Part shown: positions 30,860 through 43,000 of the stretch, piece after piece
Layout: every line of letters starts with the position of its first letter
Numbering within the stretch: position 1 is the stretch's first letter
Assembly: GCA_021401465.1 (NCBI GenBank)
Contig: JADDMT010000184.1
Location: 1-46,024, forward strand
Direction: 5' to 3'
Origin: Teratosphaeria epicoccoides
Taxonomy: Eukaryota; Ascomycota; Dothideomycetes; Mycosphaerellales; Teratosphaeriaceae
Length of the DNA stretch: 46,024 bases
The notes under the pieces: generated by a model
The model's database searches: none
What the model saw: only the letters and a program-made list of their open reading frames with translations
Told to the model about the DNA's origin: nothing
Program-made: the position numbers and the translations under genes

Positions 30860-31279
30860 CTGCCCCCCCTCCTATGAGGATGTCCCTAGCCTTACTAAGT
30901 GACGCACGTGGAACATATAGGGTATAGGATGTAGCATGCTTACACCGCGCAAGGGTAAATAGGTAGATAGCCTGCGTAACATGTGTCATGCGTACACCTT
31001 AACACCTTCGCAGCGAGTGCGGGGCGGAGGCTACTAACTCGGGCGGGTTTTAATCTGTCACATGTTAGGCGGCTTCGTAACACCTTCGCTTCACATGTAG
31101 ATCGAGATATCAGGAAACCACGAGTACGTACTTCGGTTAATCCTTGAAATTATAGGGCGAGCATGCGCGCCAGCCTCGCCAAGTAGCTTGGCTGTCCCTA
31201 TTTAGTCGTGACCGTGAAGAACGTGTCGCAGAACCTCGGGGTAGTAGGAAAGTACGCGGACGCTCTGCGCGCGCTGCTC

Positions 31280-31510
31280 GAAACGGCAGGAGCGCGCTCC
31301 TAGCGCGGGCCTCGTCACATTTCCATGCTAGTAGGCTAGCACGAGTGCGGTCGGCGCACATGCGTGACAGCCGCGTTATCCGTTATTACATCATTCGGTC
31401 CCCTTGTAAGTCAACTAGAGGCAGGTACTCTGCGCATGTAGTTCGAGTTACTAGCTCAACGGTTGCGGTAGGCAACAGGGGGGCTGTCAGAGGGTATAAA
31501 AACCTCGTCG
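31280..31510 (+). promoter_or_regulatory. Promoter of the antisense gene in A2
   Basis: TATAAAA at 31495-31501, 163 bases before the ATG, with the 14-bp palindrome AGGAGCGCGCTCCT at 31288-31301 in CpG-rich DNA. Identical motifs and spacing occur in A1. Confidence 0.55.
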
Positions 31511-31657
31511 CTTCCTAAACTTTCCTGTTCCAAGACACTAACATCGACCTCCGCTCCTACTTCGCTTAGCTTGCGCCTCGCCGTGTCTGCGGGTCTGTAC
31601 TAGAGCTCCTTCTTCTTTAATCAATTAATCAAGATCAATTAACCTGTCTTAGCTACA

Positions 31658-33154
31658 ATGGCTCATGTGCTACAGACTAAGTTCGACGCTACTCGCTCTG
31701 CCCGCAATCGTCGCTCGTGTTAACAATGCCTCGACAACCTTAGTAGCCAAGCTGCACACATCTCTCCTCCGCGTGTTAGTAAGGCGTCCCCTACCCGCGA
31801 GGTATGCGTGACTTGTACTAACCGAAGCGTAGCTAAGATCTGCGTCAGCAGGTTTGATAAGAGCAGTGTCTACCGCAATTATGTCAACTGTAATGGCAAG
31901 CATCAAAAATGCCAAGACCTCCCTGAAGAGGTGTACGGCGAGTACAACTAGCTCTGCCGTAACATGGATGACTTCTAGAGTGCGCGCGACAAGGGGATTG
32001 CCGAAGGCACTCTGACTATGAACAGGCTACAGGCTAAGTACCGCGAGGCACTCGCCTACCTGCTCGGCGCCCTCTCGTGCTTCACCGCGACTGCTAACCG
32101 TTCTTACAGCAGCGTTCGCTTCGACTCTCTGCTAACAGGCGAAAACGTTTGTCTAGGTCTAATCGTAGACTTAGTCTAGAAGATCTTGAAGGTGCTAACC
32201 ATTAGGGTCGAGACCTTCGCCATAGTACGCATATAGTGCGGGTACCCTCCGAGTATGAAATGCTGACTTTTCCGCTAGGCTAACGTTAGCGTCGAGAAGT
32301 ATCCGACTAGCTGTTAGCGTTAGCAACTCGGGGCCCTTGCCTCTATTGACGATAACTTCGAAACGCGGATGATCCGCAAGAAGGTCATCAAGCAATTCGC
32401 CGCTCCCGCCGCTAAGGCCACGCCCTAGCGCCGTACCGAGAGGCAGCCTGCCTCTAAGCCGGTCCCGAGGACTAAGCCGTAAGTTACTTACTCGAATCCT
32501 GTCGCGTGCGTACAGCTAACACATTGTAGCGCCGCCGCCTACGCCGCCTCGACGCTACTGTCTAAGAAGAAGAAGAGGGCCAGGGCCGAAATTGAGGTCA
32601 GCGACGAGGAAGCCGAGCCTTCCCCGCTTGCGACCCGCACTACGTCCGTCAAGACGCTAAGGCACAAGCCTCTAGGCCAGATCTTTGAGGATGAGGAGGA
32701 TGACGACGCTCAGGACACCTTCGGTCCTAACGTGATCCCTTCGCGCTGTAGTGTCACCGCACTAGTTGCGCCTGAGGGAGACACCGAGTCCGATGATGTA
32801 GTCGACACTCGTGTCAAGAAGCGCAAGATGATCTCGAGGGCCGAGCGCGACAGCCGCAAGCGCGCTCGAGTCTCTTCGCCTTCTGATGCTAAGGATAAGG
32901 TAGTCGTCGCGACTAGGCGCAGTAAGGGTGTCGCTAGTTCTCCGGCTACTATAGGCTCCGAAGACGAGCTCCCTCGCAACCTACTAAAGAAGAAGATGCC
33001 GGCCTCTCTTCATGGCGTTGCTACCCCCGTTACTCATGGTCGCTTCAGGGTGTTTAGTAGACCCCGTGCAGGTAGGCAGTCCCTAGCGGACCGTAACAAG
33101 AAAGACTCTCCTACTTCGGGTTCAGTCAGGAAGCCCCTGACTAGTAGTCGCTAA
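31658..33154 (+). pseudogene. Antisense Cys-rich basic protein gene of family A, copy A2 (RIP-inactivated)
   Basis: Counterpart of 437-1933 with the same ATG (MAHVLQ), same end and same length of 499 codons. It carries more stops in the N-terminal part, including one turning the first CxxC region into a TAA. Two single-base indels around 32256-32272 compensate each other and leave a local TGA (32264-32266). The basic and acidic C-terminal third from 32732 is fully open for 140 codons. The near-identical reading frame in two independently mutated copies supports a real protein. See the A1 entry for domains. Confidence 0.72.
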
Positions 33155-33294
33155 GCATTAGCTACGAAGCTAATCCGAGCATGTCTCTTGTTCTTCTTGG
33201 GTTTATTCTAGGTGTGCCTTTAGGCATCAATGATGTATAAGTAGGGCGTTTGCTTCTCGTTGTCACTTTGCGCGTTATGCGCTACATACACATG

Positions 33295-36200
33295 TCAAGA
33301 ATTCTGCTCTAGAACCCTCATCTTCCTACGAATCGACCTTCTTAAGCCCTGCTCACGCTTCCTCCGCTCTTCGAATTCACGAATAGCTTCTAGAGCGTTC
33401 TTGTAGTCTTCGGCCGGAACCTATTGTGTGTACTTAGGTAGGTATCCTTTCTACTTCACTAGATAGTGCGTTGCGCCCTTGCGCCGCATACTGTCCTTAA
33501 TACCCTCGACTTCCTACTCTTCGTTCTCTTCTGCTACTAGCATCGGGTCCGCGGGCTTTTCGCCCTCGCGCTATACCCATGGTTCGAGTAGAGATACGTG
33601 GAAGACGTCGTGCACACGATACGACGATAGTAACGATAGCCAGTACGCCTGCGAGCCTATCGCGTCGCGTATCCGGAAGGGTCCGACGAACCTTGGCGTC
33701 ATCTTCTTGCTCGGAAGTTTCAGCTTGAGATTCTTTGTCGATAGTAACACCTTCGTACTAACTGCGTACTACATCGGTTTAGCACAGGCGTTATTATGTT
33801 TAATCTAGGATTCTGAGGCCTTTTTCTAGTGTTCTATTAGCACCGAATGTACCTCGCGCATACGCCGCGCTGATTCCGCGGCAGCCGGCACCCTCTCCTC
33901 AGAAGACTCGTCCTGAGGCGGTTCTGGGTGTATTTCCGGATCAAAGCCATAGAGAATCTAAAATGGCGACATGCGCATAGTAGCATGCACGCTGTTATTG
34001 ACTGCAAATTCCGCTATAGGAATTGCGTCGGCCTAGGCATCCTGGTTCTTAGCGTAGTAGTACTAAAGGTACTACTCAAGAGTCTAGTTTATACGTTTAG
34101 TCTAACCATTAGTCTGTGGATAGAATGCTGTACTTAGGCAGTGCTTAACACGCGCCTCAAACACAAATTCTTGCTAGTATTTACTAGTAAAGACAGAACC
34201 TCGATCTAATAGGATACTTCGGGGGACACTAAAGCGCTGTATGACTTCGTCGCGAAGTAGCCGCGCAAGCTCGCCGCTTGTGCACTTTTTCGTACATAGG
34301 ATGAAGATATTCATCTTCGAGTATCGGTCGACTACTACAAGGACAGCATTAACCACATCGCCTTTCTACTTTGCCAGCGGCAAATCGGTAATAAAATCCA
34401 TGGTCAAGTCTTGCCATGGTCTCTCTAGCAGTAGGAGCGCCTAAGCATCGCCGTAGGGGCGATGGCGCCGAGATTTGCTAATCTGGCACGTCTGGCAGGA
34501 TTTGACATAGTCAGAGACATCCTGTTCTAGCGTAGGCTACTAGTATTTGCGTCCGAGAAGTGCGTTCGTCTTCTCTACGCCAAAATGGCCCGCGAGTTCA
34601 TCGTCATGATGAATACAGAGGAGCTGCGAACAGAGTGCGTAGTTAGCGGGTACGTAGAGCCTATTGTCAAAGTACCACAAATCGCCCGACTTAGTCTAGT
34701 ACTTCGGACTGCCTGCAGTGTCCTAGAGGGCTACACCCTCATTAATCAACTCCGGTTCTCGCTCTTGCAACCGCTGAATAAGTCTCGAGACTTCTTCAAA
34801 GGGTTCTTCAGACATCGCATGCTTACCGCATGTGAGCTAGTTGACTACCGCACGGATCGAGCTAGACATAGTCGCCACAACTGCCAGATAGGAGGGTTCG
34901 TCACTAGCGGAGGCCATGAGGCCCCATTAGACCCGCAGTCGGCCTATAAGAGGAGCTAACGACAGATCGCCGCCCTAAACTGCAAGCTTCGTTTGCAGCG
35001 TAGGGAGAAGCTGTCGGTTACCCTCTTCCCTGGTGTCGTAGTCCGGTCGTCGCGAAGGACCGTCAGCTAGATTCGTCTTTCCGGAACGATGCTAGATAAC
35101 GAAGTCAAAGCTAGCGAGGAAAGTCGCCTACCTTGCTTGCCGACCACTTAGCTGCTTCACGCCCATGAAGCCGCGAAGGTTGTTATGGTCGGTAAGCACC
35201 TTAATAGGGTGCGCTACGCCTTCGAGGTAGTGTCGGTACTCCTTGAAGCTGTCAACAATAGCCAAAAGCTCTTGGTCGTAAGTCTCGTAGTTAAGCTTAG
35301 CGCCCTGCATCTTCCGCGACTAGAAGGCAATCAGGTACTATCGCGTACTACCTTCGTGCGACTAGAGCTGCGATATAATTGCGGCTATTGCGAATTTTGA
35401 AGCATCGGTCTCTATCCGGATCTTCGTAGTAGGGTCAAAGTGCCGAAGTATAGGCGCAGTTTAAAAAGCTACTTTGAGTTCAGAGAAGGCCTTGCTCTAA
35501 GCCTCCTCCTAAGGCACTTTCCCTGGCTTTTTTCCTCGAATCGCGCCCTTTGCGAGGGCCGTGAGGGGAGCCACGATCTTCGAGTAAGATCGTATGAATC
35601 TGCGGTAGAAGTTAGTGAATCCTAGGAACACCTGCACTTCTTGGAGGGTAGTTAGCCGCGGCTACTCCGCGATTGCGGACACCCTTCGGTCATCTATGAT
35701 GACTCCTTCCGTAGAGACGATGTATCTAAGAAACTTAATCCTATCTGTCAGGAATGAGCACTTCTTTAGGTTCGCGTAGAGGGCGAACTTGCGGAGCCGT
35801 TTAAGCACTATACTTAGATGCCGCATATGCTCCTCCTTCGAGTCGGAATAGACTAGTATATCGTCTAAATACACTACGTAGCAGGTGTTAACGAGGCCGG
35901 CTAGGGCCCGGTTAATATACGCTTAGAACGTCGCTAGTGCGTTAGTCAAGCTAAACGGCATCACTATATACTCGAAGTGTCTGTACCGCGTTCGGAATGT
36001 AGTCTTCTACTCGTCGCCCTTTCGGATCGGTATCTAGTAGTAGGCGTCCTTCAAGTCGATAGACAAGAAGATGGCGGCGCGACTAAGGCGGTCAAGCGTC
36101 TCGCTAATAAGTAGTAGGGGGCAGCGGTTCTTCTAGGTCACCGCGTTAAGGCCCCTATAGTTAACGCATAGGCGGAGCGTGTTGTCCTTCTTTAGGACGA

Positions 36201-38259
36201 ACATAACTAACGCTCTAGCCTCGCTGTCGCTTCGTCGGATCCACGCGTTCCTTTGCGCCTTGTAGAGGTAGTCTCGAAGTGTTTCGAGCTACGATTCCGA
36301 CATAGGGTACAGAGGTCGATGCGGAGGATTGTAACCCTCCTTAAGGTTAATCGCATGTTCCGCGTCTAGGGCCCGGGCATAGGCCGTAGCCTCTGCGTCG
36401 AAAATATCGGCGTATTCCTCTAACTCAGGCGGAAGGGTAACGTCTTCCTTGACGTTCCGTATGCGGACCGCATACACGCATTAGACCTTCTTCATGTCCT
36501 TGTAGAAGCTGTGTGCGTCACGCATCCGCACTGTAGGAACTTCGCCTATGGAGCCGTAGAACTAGTTATTAGTAGCTCTATCAACAACGACTCCCTGCTT
36601 GTGGCGCTAAGGGCGGCCGAGCAGGAGCTCCTTATCAGGAACGTCTTCAGCGTAGAAGACTTCGTTAGTCTCGCGCACTTCTCCCGAGGAGTCCGCGAGT
36701 TAGAGGCGCACGTTATACGCGCCTCGAGCCGCTGCGCCTTTACCCCGAAAAGACTTCATGGTAGGCAGCAGGGCTCCTAGGATCGGCTTCAAACCGAGCC
36801 GTACGATTACCCTCTAGGGTATCACGTTAACCTCCGCAAGGTCATCTAACATACAGTCTACTAGCTCGAGCGAGCCATTAACTCGGACCGCGCCGGATAG
36901 GCGCCGCGCAGGCCACGAGTCTACACCATCGGTGACAGACAGCTTAGATACCCGCGGTAGCCATTCGGTTGTCTCGGGCTTGTCCTTCTTTCGCCTCCCC
37001 TCCGGGGAGGTTTCGGACACCTTGCTTACCTTCTTCCCATCACTTCGTTTAGGACAGCGAGCCGCCTAGTAGTCCCTCGCTCCACAGATGTAGCAGCTAC
37101 TCGGAGGCTTCTCGCCACTGTCTTTTGGCTCGGAGGGCTTGCTCCTCCGGAATGAACTACCGCGTTAGACGTGACCCCTAGGGCGCTTGTGATAGCGGCC
37201 CTTCGGTAGGTCCTCGGGGCTTAGACGCTTATTGTCCTTACCGCCCGATTTTCCATTTCGCTTCAAGGTGATTTCCATATGTGTCGCAAGGGACACGAGG
37301 TCTTGCCGAGTTGTCGGAAGTTCATGAAAAGTCATGATTATGTTCTGAAGATTGTCATTAAGTTTGACGAGCAAGTGCCGCACGCGTTGCGTCTCGGTAT
37401 AGGGTAGCATCTGTCCCTCGAGCGTGGCGAGATAGGTTGCGAAGCTAGAGGTTGTTTGTCCCTTCCTCTGCTTAGCCTTCTCGTACTCGACGGACACGGT
37501 AAGGGCGCGATTCCCCGGATCCTCGACCTAGTCGACACAGAACTAGCGAAAGTCCGCCTATGTATACGTTCTGTCGTGGACCCGCATAAGGTCATACCGC
37601 TCATGCTAATTGTTGCGAGGTTCCTTATCCTCTTCGAGCTACATCACACTAAAGGCGACTCGTTCGCCCTCTATGGAATATCCGCGTAGGTTAAGCACGA
37701 AAACTGCCTTACACGCCTGCAAGAAAGTTCGAGCCTCCTTCAAGGTGTCTCCCTTGAACGGCTTCGGGTTGCGTGCGTTACGACTACCTCCTAGTTAGCC
37801 TACTATGGCCCCGAATTCAGGCACTAAGTTCGCGGGCACACGCGGAGGGTCTGCGCCTCCCGGTAAGTTGTCTTCGCGGGTCCCTGGCGTGAAATCTCGC
37901 TAGATTTCTTCGTCCGCCAGTTCGTTAGTACCGCTCATGGCGACGTCTTCGTCGTCCTCGCCGTTGTCGCTGCCAGGAGCGGTGCGGCTCCGGCTCTAGT
38001 TCGCAAGGCGGTTCGCGACCTAATCGACAATCATGGCTACGAGGGCCAGGTCGATAGTCGGGGTTAGCTGCGGTCCCTGTGCGGGGGGTCTATTGCCTAG
38101 TCCGCCGCGTAATTGTCCTCTAGCGGAACCGTCGCTCGATGTAGTGTCGCTCGCAGCGGTTACTTCTACGGGCTAGTTACTCGGGCTAGCTTCGCCATCG
38201 CGGGCGCTCGGGATAGCGCTCGCTACGCGTTAGTTGCGAGTTCGTAGTGCTCCAGACAT
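33295..38259 (-). pseudogene. Fused Gag-Pol of family A, copy A2 (RIP-inactivated)
   Basis: ATG 38259 to TGA 33295-33297, 1655 codons in one frame, as in A1. Clear pieces are gag (TTSSFATYLATLEGQMLPYT, 37165-37497), a CCHC knuckle with His replaced by Tyr (about 37075-37115), a protease-like segment (36814-36870, LDDLAEVNVIP), reverse transcriptase (YLDDILVYS, about 35850), RNase H (NYETYDQELLAIV, 35128-35310), integrase (VVVDRYSKMNIFI, 34174-34356) and a chromodomain near 33400-33470. The protease has DDLA where DSGA/DTGA is expected, in both copies. Stops are mainly TAG. Confidence 0.92.
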
Positions 38260-38296
38260 ATCGTAGTATTCTCTGCTAGACTGCAAAGCAGGGGGG

Positions 38297-38305
38297 AGAA
38301 AGCAG
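38297..38305 (-). promoter_or_regulatory. Candidate self-priming primer-binding site of A2
   Basis: Sense strand CTGCTTTCT lies three bases inside the 5' LTR boundary. It is complementary to AGAAAGCAG on the sense strand at 38402-38394 of the LTR. Tf1-type elements prime reverse transcription by annealing the mRNA 5' end to such a site. Only nine bases pair here. Confidence 0.45.
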
Positions 38306-38308
38306 AAC

Positions 38309-38668
38309 TGATATAGATGTATGTGCTATATGATATGAAAATATCTCGCAGTGTGACAGAGTAATCCGACCTTTTAGTAGGTACAAGACAGCGCTGCTTT
38401 CTGCTTATCGCAGAGGTGGCGCTAAGGGTGCTTATAACCCCCGACGCTCCTTAATTAGGGAAAGCATGTCCGAGCCTAACCCCGTAGGGGTACCGTAGGG
38501 TCAGCGACATGGGGGCGTCCTACGTCGACAACTGATCCCACTCAGACGACATACGAGCCAACGTATGTACGAAGGACCCCCTTGCCATATGTAGCAGGGT
38601 CACTGCATGCCAAGGGCGGCCATTAGAACCCATGCGGTTCAAATGGTCCCCTAGTATCAACCGTATCA
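38309..38668 (-). repeat. Family A LTR (5' LTR of A2)
   Basis: 360 bp, followed by target duplication CTATG (38669-38673). Sense-strand TATA box TTATAAG at plus 38431-38437; the likely mRNA start is near 38402, about 35 nt downstream, giving U3 of about 266 nt and R+U5 of about 94 nt. Confidence 0.96.
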
Positions 38669-39070
38669 CTATGTAAAGCATGCTACGAACATGCTTGTTA
38701 GTTCTAATTAGTTCTAGCGCTAGTTGCTCGTAGTAATAGGGAGTTTATAGCTACAGGAAGCTTCTATAGTATAAATAGCGCGTAGGTATAAAATCCGCTA
38801 TTCGCATGTAGTAATCCTGACTTTCTTTATCATATTAACCTTTTAACATGCCTCCTAAAGGTTCTAAGATCGCCGCTAGCGCTACGCTAGCTACTCCCGC
38901 GAGGTTAACAGGCGCCTAGCCTGCTTAGTTTACGCCCTCCTCCTGCTACAGTTATAGTAAGGAGCTACTTGTTAACAACTATAAGCACTACGCGTAGTAT
39001 ATTAGCCTTTCTAGTATGTGTTACTTGCTTTAAACATACGTACGTCTCGAAAATCAAGGCCCTGAGTAGA

Positions 39071-39189
39071 CTAAGTAACTTGTGTTACTTAGCTTACTTA
39101 CCTACTCGTCTGACTTGGCCTGCTTGTATGTACCCCTAAGAAACTCGGCCTCTCCTAAGCTACTCGTGTCACGGACGCGAGTAGCTTAG
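39071..39189. repeat. Pair of perfect hairpins
   Basis: CTAAGTAAC / GTTACTTAG (39071-39079 and 39084-39092, 4-nt loop) and CTAAGCTACTCG / CGAGTAGCTTAG (39155-39166 and 39178-39189, 11-nt loop). Both survive in heavily mutated DNA. Confidence 0.85.
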
Positions 39190-39976
39190 AGTATAAGAGT
39201 GCTATTAGTAAGTAACTTACTACTAGTAGTATACTAGCAGCAAGTAGCTCGGGCATGCGAGCCAAGCTACTTAAATCAAAATAATTTGCATGTAATAGAC
39301 GTTAAAGTCATGATTTTAGTTGATACTACAAATCTTGTTATTATCGCACTATGCTCTTTTACTATTAACACTAAATCCGACGTATAATATAGGTCAAGCA
39401 GATTTGCTAATACTAAACACATATATAGCTTAAACGCAGCTTTCATAACGCCTCTTGAATTCAAGCAAGCTGCTATATCTGACTTGCGCCTTATGCCTGA
39501 AGACCTTAATTACTATAGCTAGTAACAAATGCATAGCTACTACACACTATCTACACATCCTGTATTAGCTCTTACATATGACTCTTTTACTCGCCCTTAT
39601 CCTCTATTCTGTTCTACTAGCTTACCTTTACTACTAACGACTCTCCTAAAGCGCTACTATTTCGCCTCTCCTGTAGCTTCTTAAAGGTCGCATCATTAAA
39701 GACCTTGTCGCTATAGCCCTTAATCTGCTCTAACAAGGTCGAGTCTGTAAATGCCGTGTGCTACTACAACTAACTATCCCTTAACTTAGTGTCGCTAAGC
39801 GTATCCTCTACCTTCTCTACAACGTTCGACTAGTTGCTTATAAGGTTACACTAATCGAGCAGAGTACATGCTATGCTACATTACGACTGTTAGCTAATAT
39901 ATACCTTATAGCTACTAAACTACTACTAGTACCTCCTATTAATATCGAAGTGCTAGTAGTATGTTAGTAGCATAAC

Positions 39977-40009
39977 ACTAGTATACTACTAGTATACTAC
40001 TAGTATACT
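39977..40009. repeat. Three tandem copies of an 11-bp unit
   Basis: ACTAGTATACT three times without mismatch. Confidence 0.95.
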
Positions 40010-43000
40010 TACCTAGCATTTTTTGCCTCTGCCTCTAGCAAAGCTTGGCTCCTACTATCGCCTTAGTCTTTGTTCTTCGCGGTTAAGCTTTATGTCCTAT
40101 AGCTATTATCATTAACTACGCCGCTACGTAGAGTCAATAATTATACTTACTATGTGCCTGCTCTAGTAAGTCTTTGCGTTTTGCCTCTCGCTAGAGCCAC
40201 GCTAGTATTTATCTGTTATTAGCATAGTTTAGTTAATATATGAGTCCCCTCGCCTATACCGCTTGTCTACACTAGTTACGATTAACTGCCTACTCCGTAG
40301 CTTAGGCCTCTCGCTACTTCCGCCTCGTTAGTAATAGCTGGCCCTCATAACGCGCTAAGGACACTAACCTTTCATCTTGCGTGTGTCTAGGTCGGGGCTT
40401 ATCGACTATAGTAGCTTTCGTACTAGACAAGTACATGTTAGCAATCATGGCTGTAATGTCAGACAAGAAACTAACCTTGTTGTCATGACACTGTCATGTA
40501 GTGTGTCCCGCGTTAATGGCTCCTCTAGTCCCTACATTGGCTAGTCGTCACTGTCATAATTGCTTGCCTTACTGCCATAGTTACTAACATTTGCCCTTTC
40601 GCTGTTATAGCCCTCGCTCCCTCTGTTAGTATCCGCTTAAACATCCGCTACATGCTTGCGAACGCCTACTATTAATGACATTAAGGCCTAGCTTGATCCT
40701 CGTGTCAGGCTAATACTACACTAACCTAACAATTGCATATGACCTAGTAGAAGTCAGCACAGGCCCTCTTAACAATGTCTCCTACGTACTATTCTCGCGT
40801 AGTGCCTTTTGCCTCTACAAGTCCTCGTATTCCCTCTCTAAGCCTGTTATGCCGCGATCCTTCTTGATAGCTAGGGCCGCCTACACTAGTAGTGCTATCT
40901 TGCCTTCGTCCTCCCCCCCTAATATACGTGCCGTGATAGTCGCCATGATAACCTCTTGTCTGTCGGCATTAAGCTCTTCCTAATACTTTTTCTTCCTCTT
41001 AAAGATATCATCGATATCGACACTGCTAACTAGAACCTATCTCGTCTTGCTAGCCTTCGTCTTAAACTCCGAAGGGCTATTTCTGATCTAGGCTAGTAGG
41101 TATGTAATAGTAGCATACACGCTATTTAACATAAAAGCGTTTACCTTGCGTGACTCTAAAGGATTCTATGCTAGTTTCTAATTAGACTAGAAGAACACCT
41201 TCTTTATACAAAAGATTACAAGCGGGCTTAGAAACCTCTAGTCCTATGACATGTTAGCGCTTTCGACGACATCTAAGCCTTCTCTCCTTACCTCTTCTTC
41301 GTTCTTACATTCGAATCTGCTTTCTATTAACATGTCCGCGGCCTAGTCCTTTAAACCCTGCTTATTGTCTACCTTGCTAGACCATGCGAGTATAGCTTCT
41401 CTGACCCTATTCGTGTAGTTGTTATGACACTAACATAACCTCTGCCTTATCTACGCCCCTAACATTAGCACCTCCTCATAGGACCTACGTAGGTACTTAT
41501 AGTATCTAAATCTACGTCGTCTAGCCTCGAGCTAACTCGACCTTTTATCCCTAGCATATCACGCGCTACGAGCTACTAGTCTATTACAATACACTTACAA
41601 CTCGGCTAGTAAGTAGGAGCTATAGGGTATAGCACAGAAATGCCCTTCTACCCTTATGAAGCGTCTATCTACAAGAGTTCTTAGACTTTGACGAGTAAAG
41701 GCTCGATTAACTTGTCTTTATGCACAGGAGGGCTACTACGTATATCTTCGCTACTAGAGTAGTCGTATCCTTAGTCGGAGTTTGTAGTCTAGCTACTGTT
41801 ATGGCCTTGACAGCTACTCGACTAGCTCCTAGACTGACTTTAACTACTACTATTGCCCTGGCGGCTACGAGACTTGCTGTTGCAGTAGTTTTGACTGCTG
41901 CTGTCGCTCCCATGATTAGTAGGTCAGCTGTTGTAATAGCCTTGACAGATGCTTAGCTGCTATGTCTTTACCCTGTTACTCTTAGGTTTGCTACTATCTC
42001 GTTGCGTGTCGCAGGACAATGACTAAGGCCTCTTGTACGGCTAATTCCGCCTTAGCGGTAAGGATGACTGCTTATGCGTCTAGTCTCTTCGTGACTAGTA
42101 CATTGTCGTCTGTATGCATGTTAGCATAGCCGCTATATGCGGGTAGCTTCTTACATTAGTCGCCTTCGTATAGGCTTTAGGCACTATAAAATCCTTATGC
42201 TCCTAGTTCGCTATCTCCTTATTGCTGTTGTCTATACTATCGCTATCGTTGCTTAGCAGGTCTCCTAAATTATTCGCTAGATTGTAATTCGAACCGCTAC
42301 TAGATAACGCGGAACGTGACCTCTATTGTCTGTCTTTCTTCGAAGGCATGATTAAAGACAGATGCGACTTAAAGGATTAGCAGAAAACAGAGTGTAGTAT
42401 ATCCTTCTTAGTCTTGTAGGTCTAGTAGCATGTCAGTAAAGGATAATATATAGCATGTAAATATGCACATACTACGAGTTACTGTCTAATGTAGCTACGT
42501 AGAGTCTATTAATGTAGAAGAAAGAGAGGACGCAATGTTTACAGTATCTTGTAACACGCGAGCGTCATCTAAATTCGGCTACCCCTGAAACTGTAGCGGC
42601 GGTACTTTTAGCTTGCTAGCGGTATGCTATTAAAATACCGCTAGTAGAACTAGCCTCGGTTAGCATTAATTCTTCATTTATAGCTAGTATAGGTACTACA
42701 AAACATCCGCGCTATATAGCACGTCCGCCTGTATGACATAGCTAGACTACTACTACTACGAAGCGCCTGCTAAAAGCACTAGTCATGTGTAAAACACATC
42801 GATAGGTACACTAGCATTCTACGCGATCTATACACTAAAAAGCCAAGTTGACGGTCCTTAGTCGATACACTAGACACGAGTAGTAGTGTACCTATTAAGA
42901 GCCTACCCTATTCTCTAGTCTCTATCCGATGATCCTATACCCCATACAACTGTTAGTAGTCTCTAAGAGTAATGTAGACAATCCCTTAGGCTAGCTGACA

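Larger units (their letters stand above)
30500..38668 (-). mobile_element. Complete Ty3/Gypsy chromovirus, family A copy 2 (A2)
   Basis: 8169 bp with two 360-bp LTRs and a 5-bp target duplication CTATG (30495-30499 and 38669-38673). Gag-Pol is on the minus strand, so 38309-38668 is the 5' LTR. The polypurine tract (complement of CCCCCCCTCCT, 30863-30873) adjoins the 3' LTR. The second gene at 31658-33154 is on the plus strand. The two LTRs differ by about 14 bases, all transitions and no indels, so divergence is mostly RIP rather than age. All coding frames carry TAG/TAA stops; the copy is inactive. Confidence 0.95.

Noticed and set aside
41707..41956. Thr/Val/Ala-rich ORFs on both strands
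   Set aside because: Low-complexity open stretch in RIP-mutated DNA; no homologous pattern.
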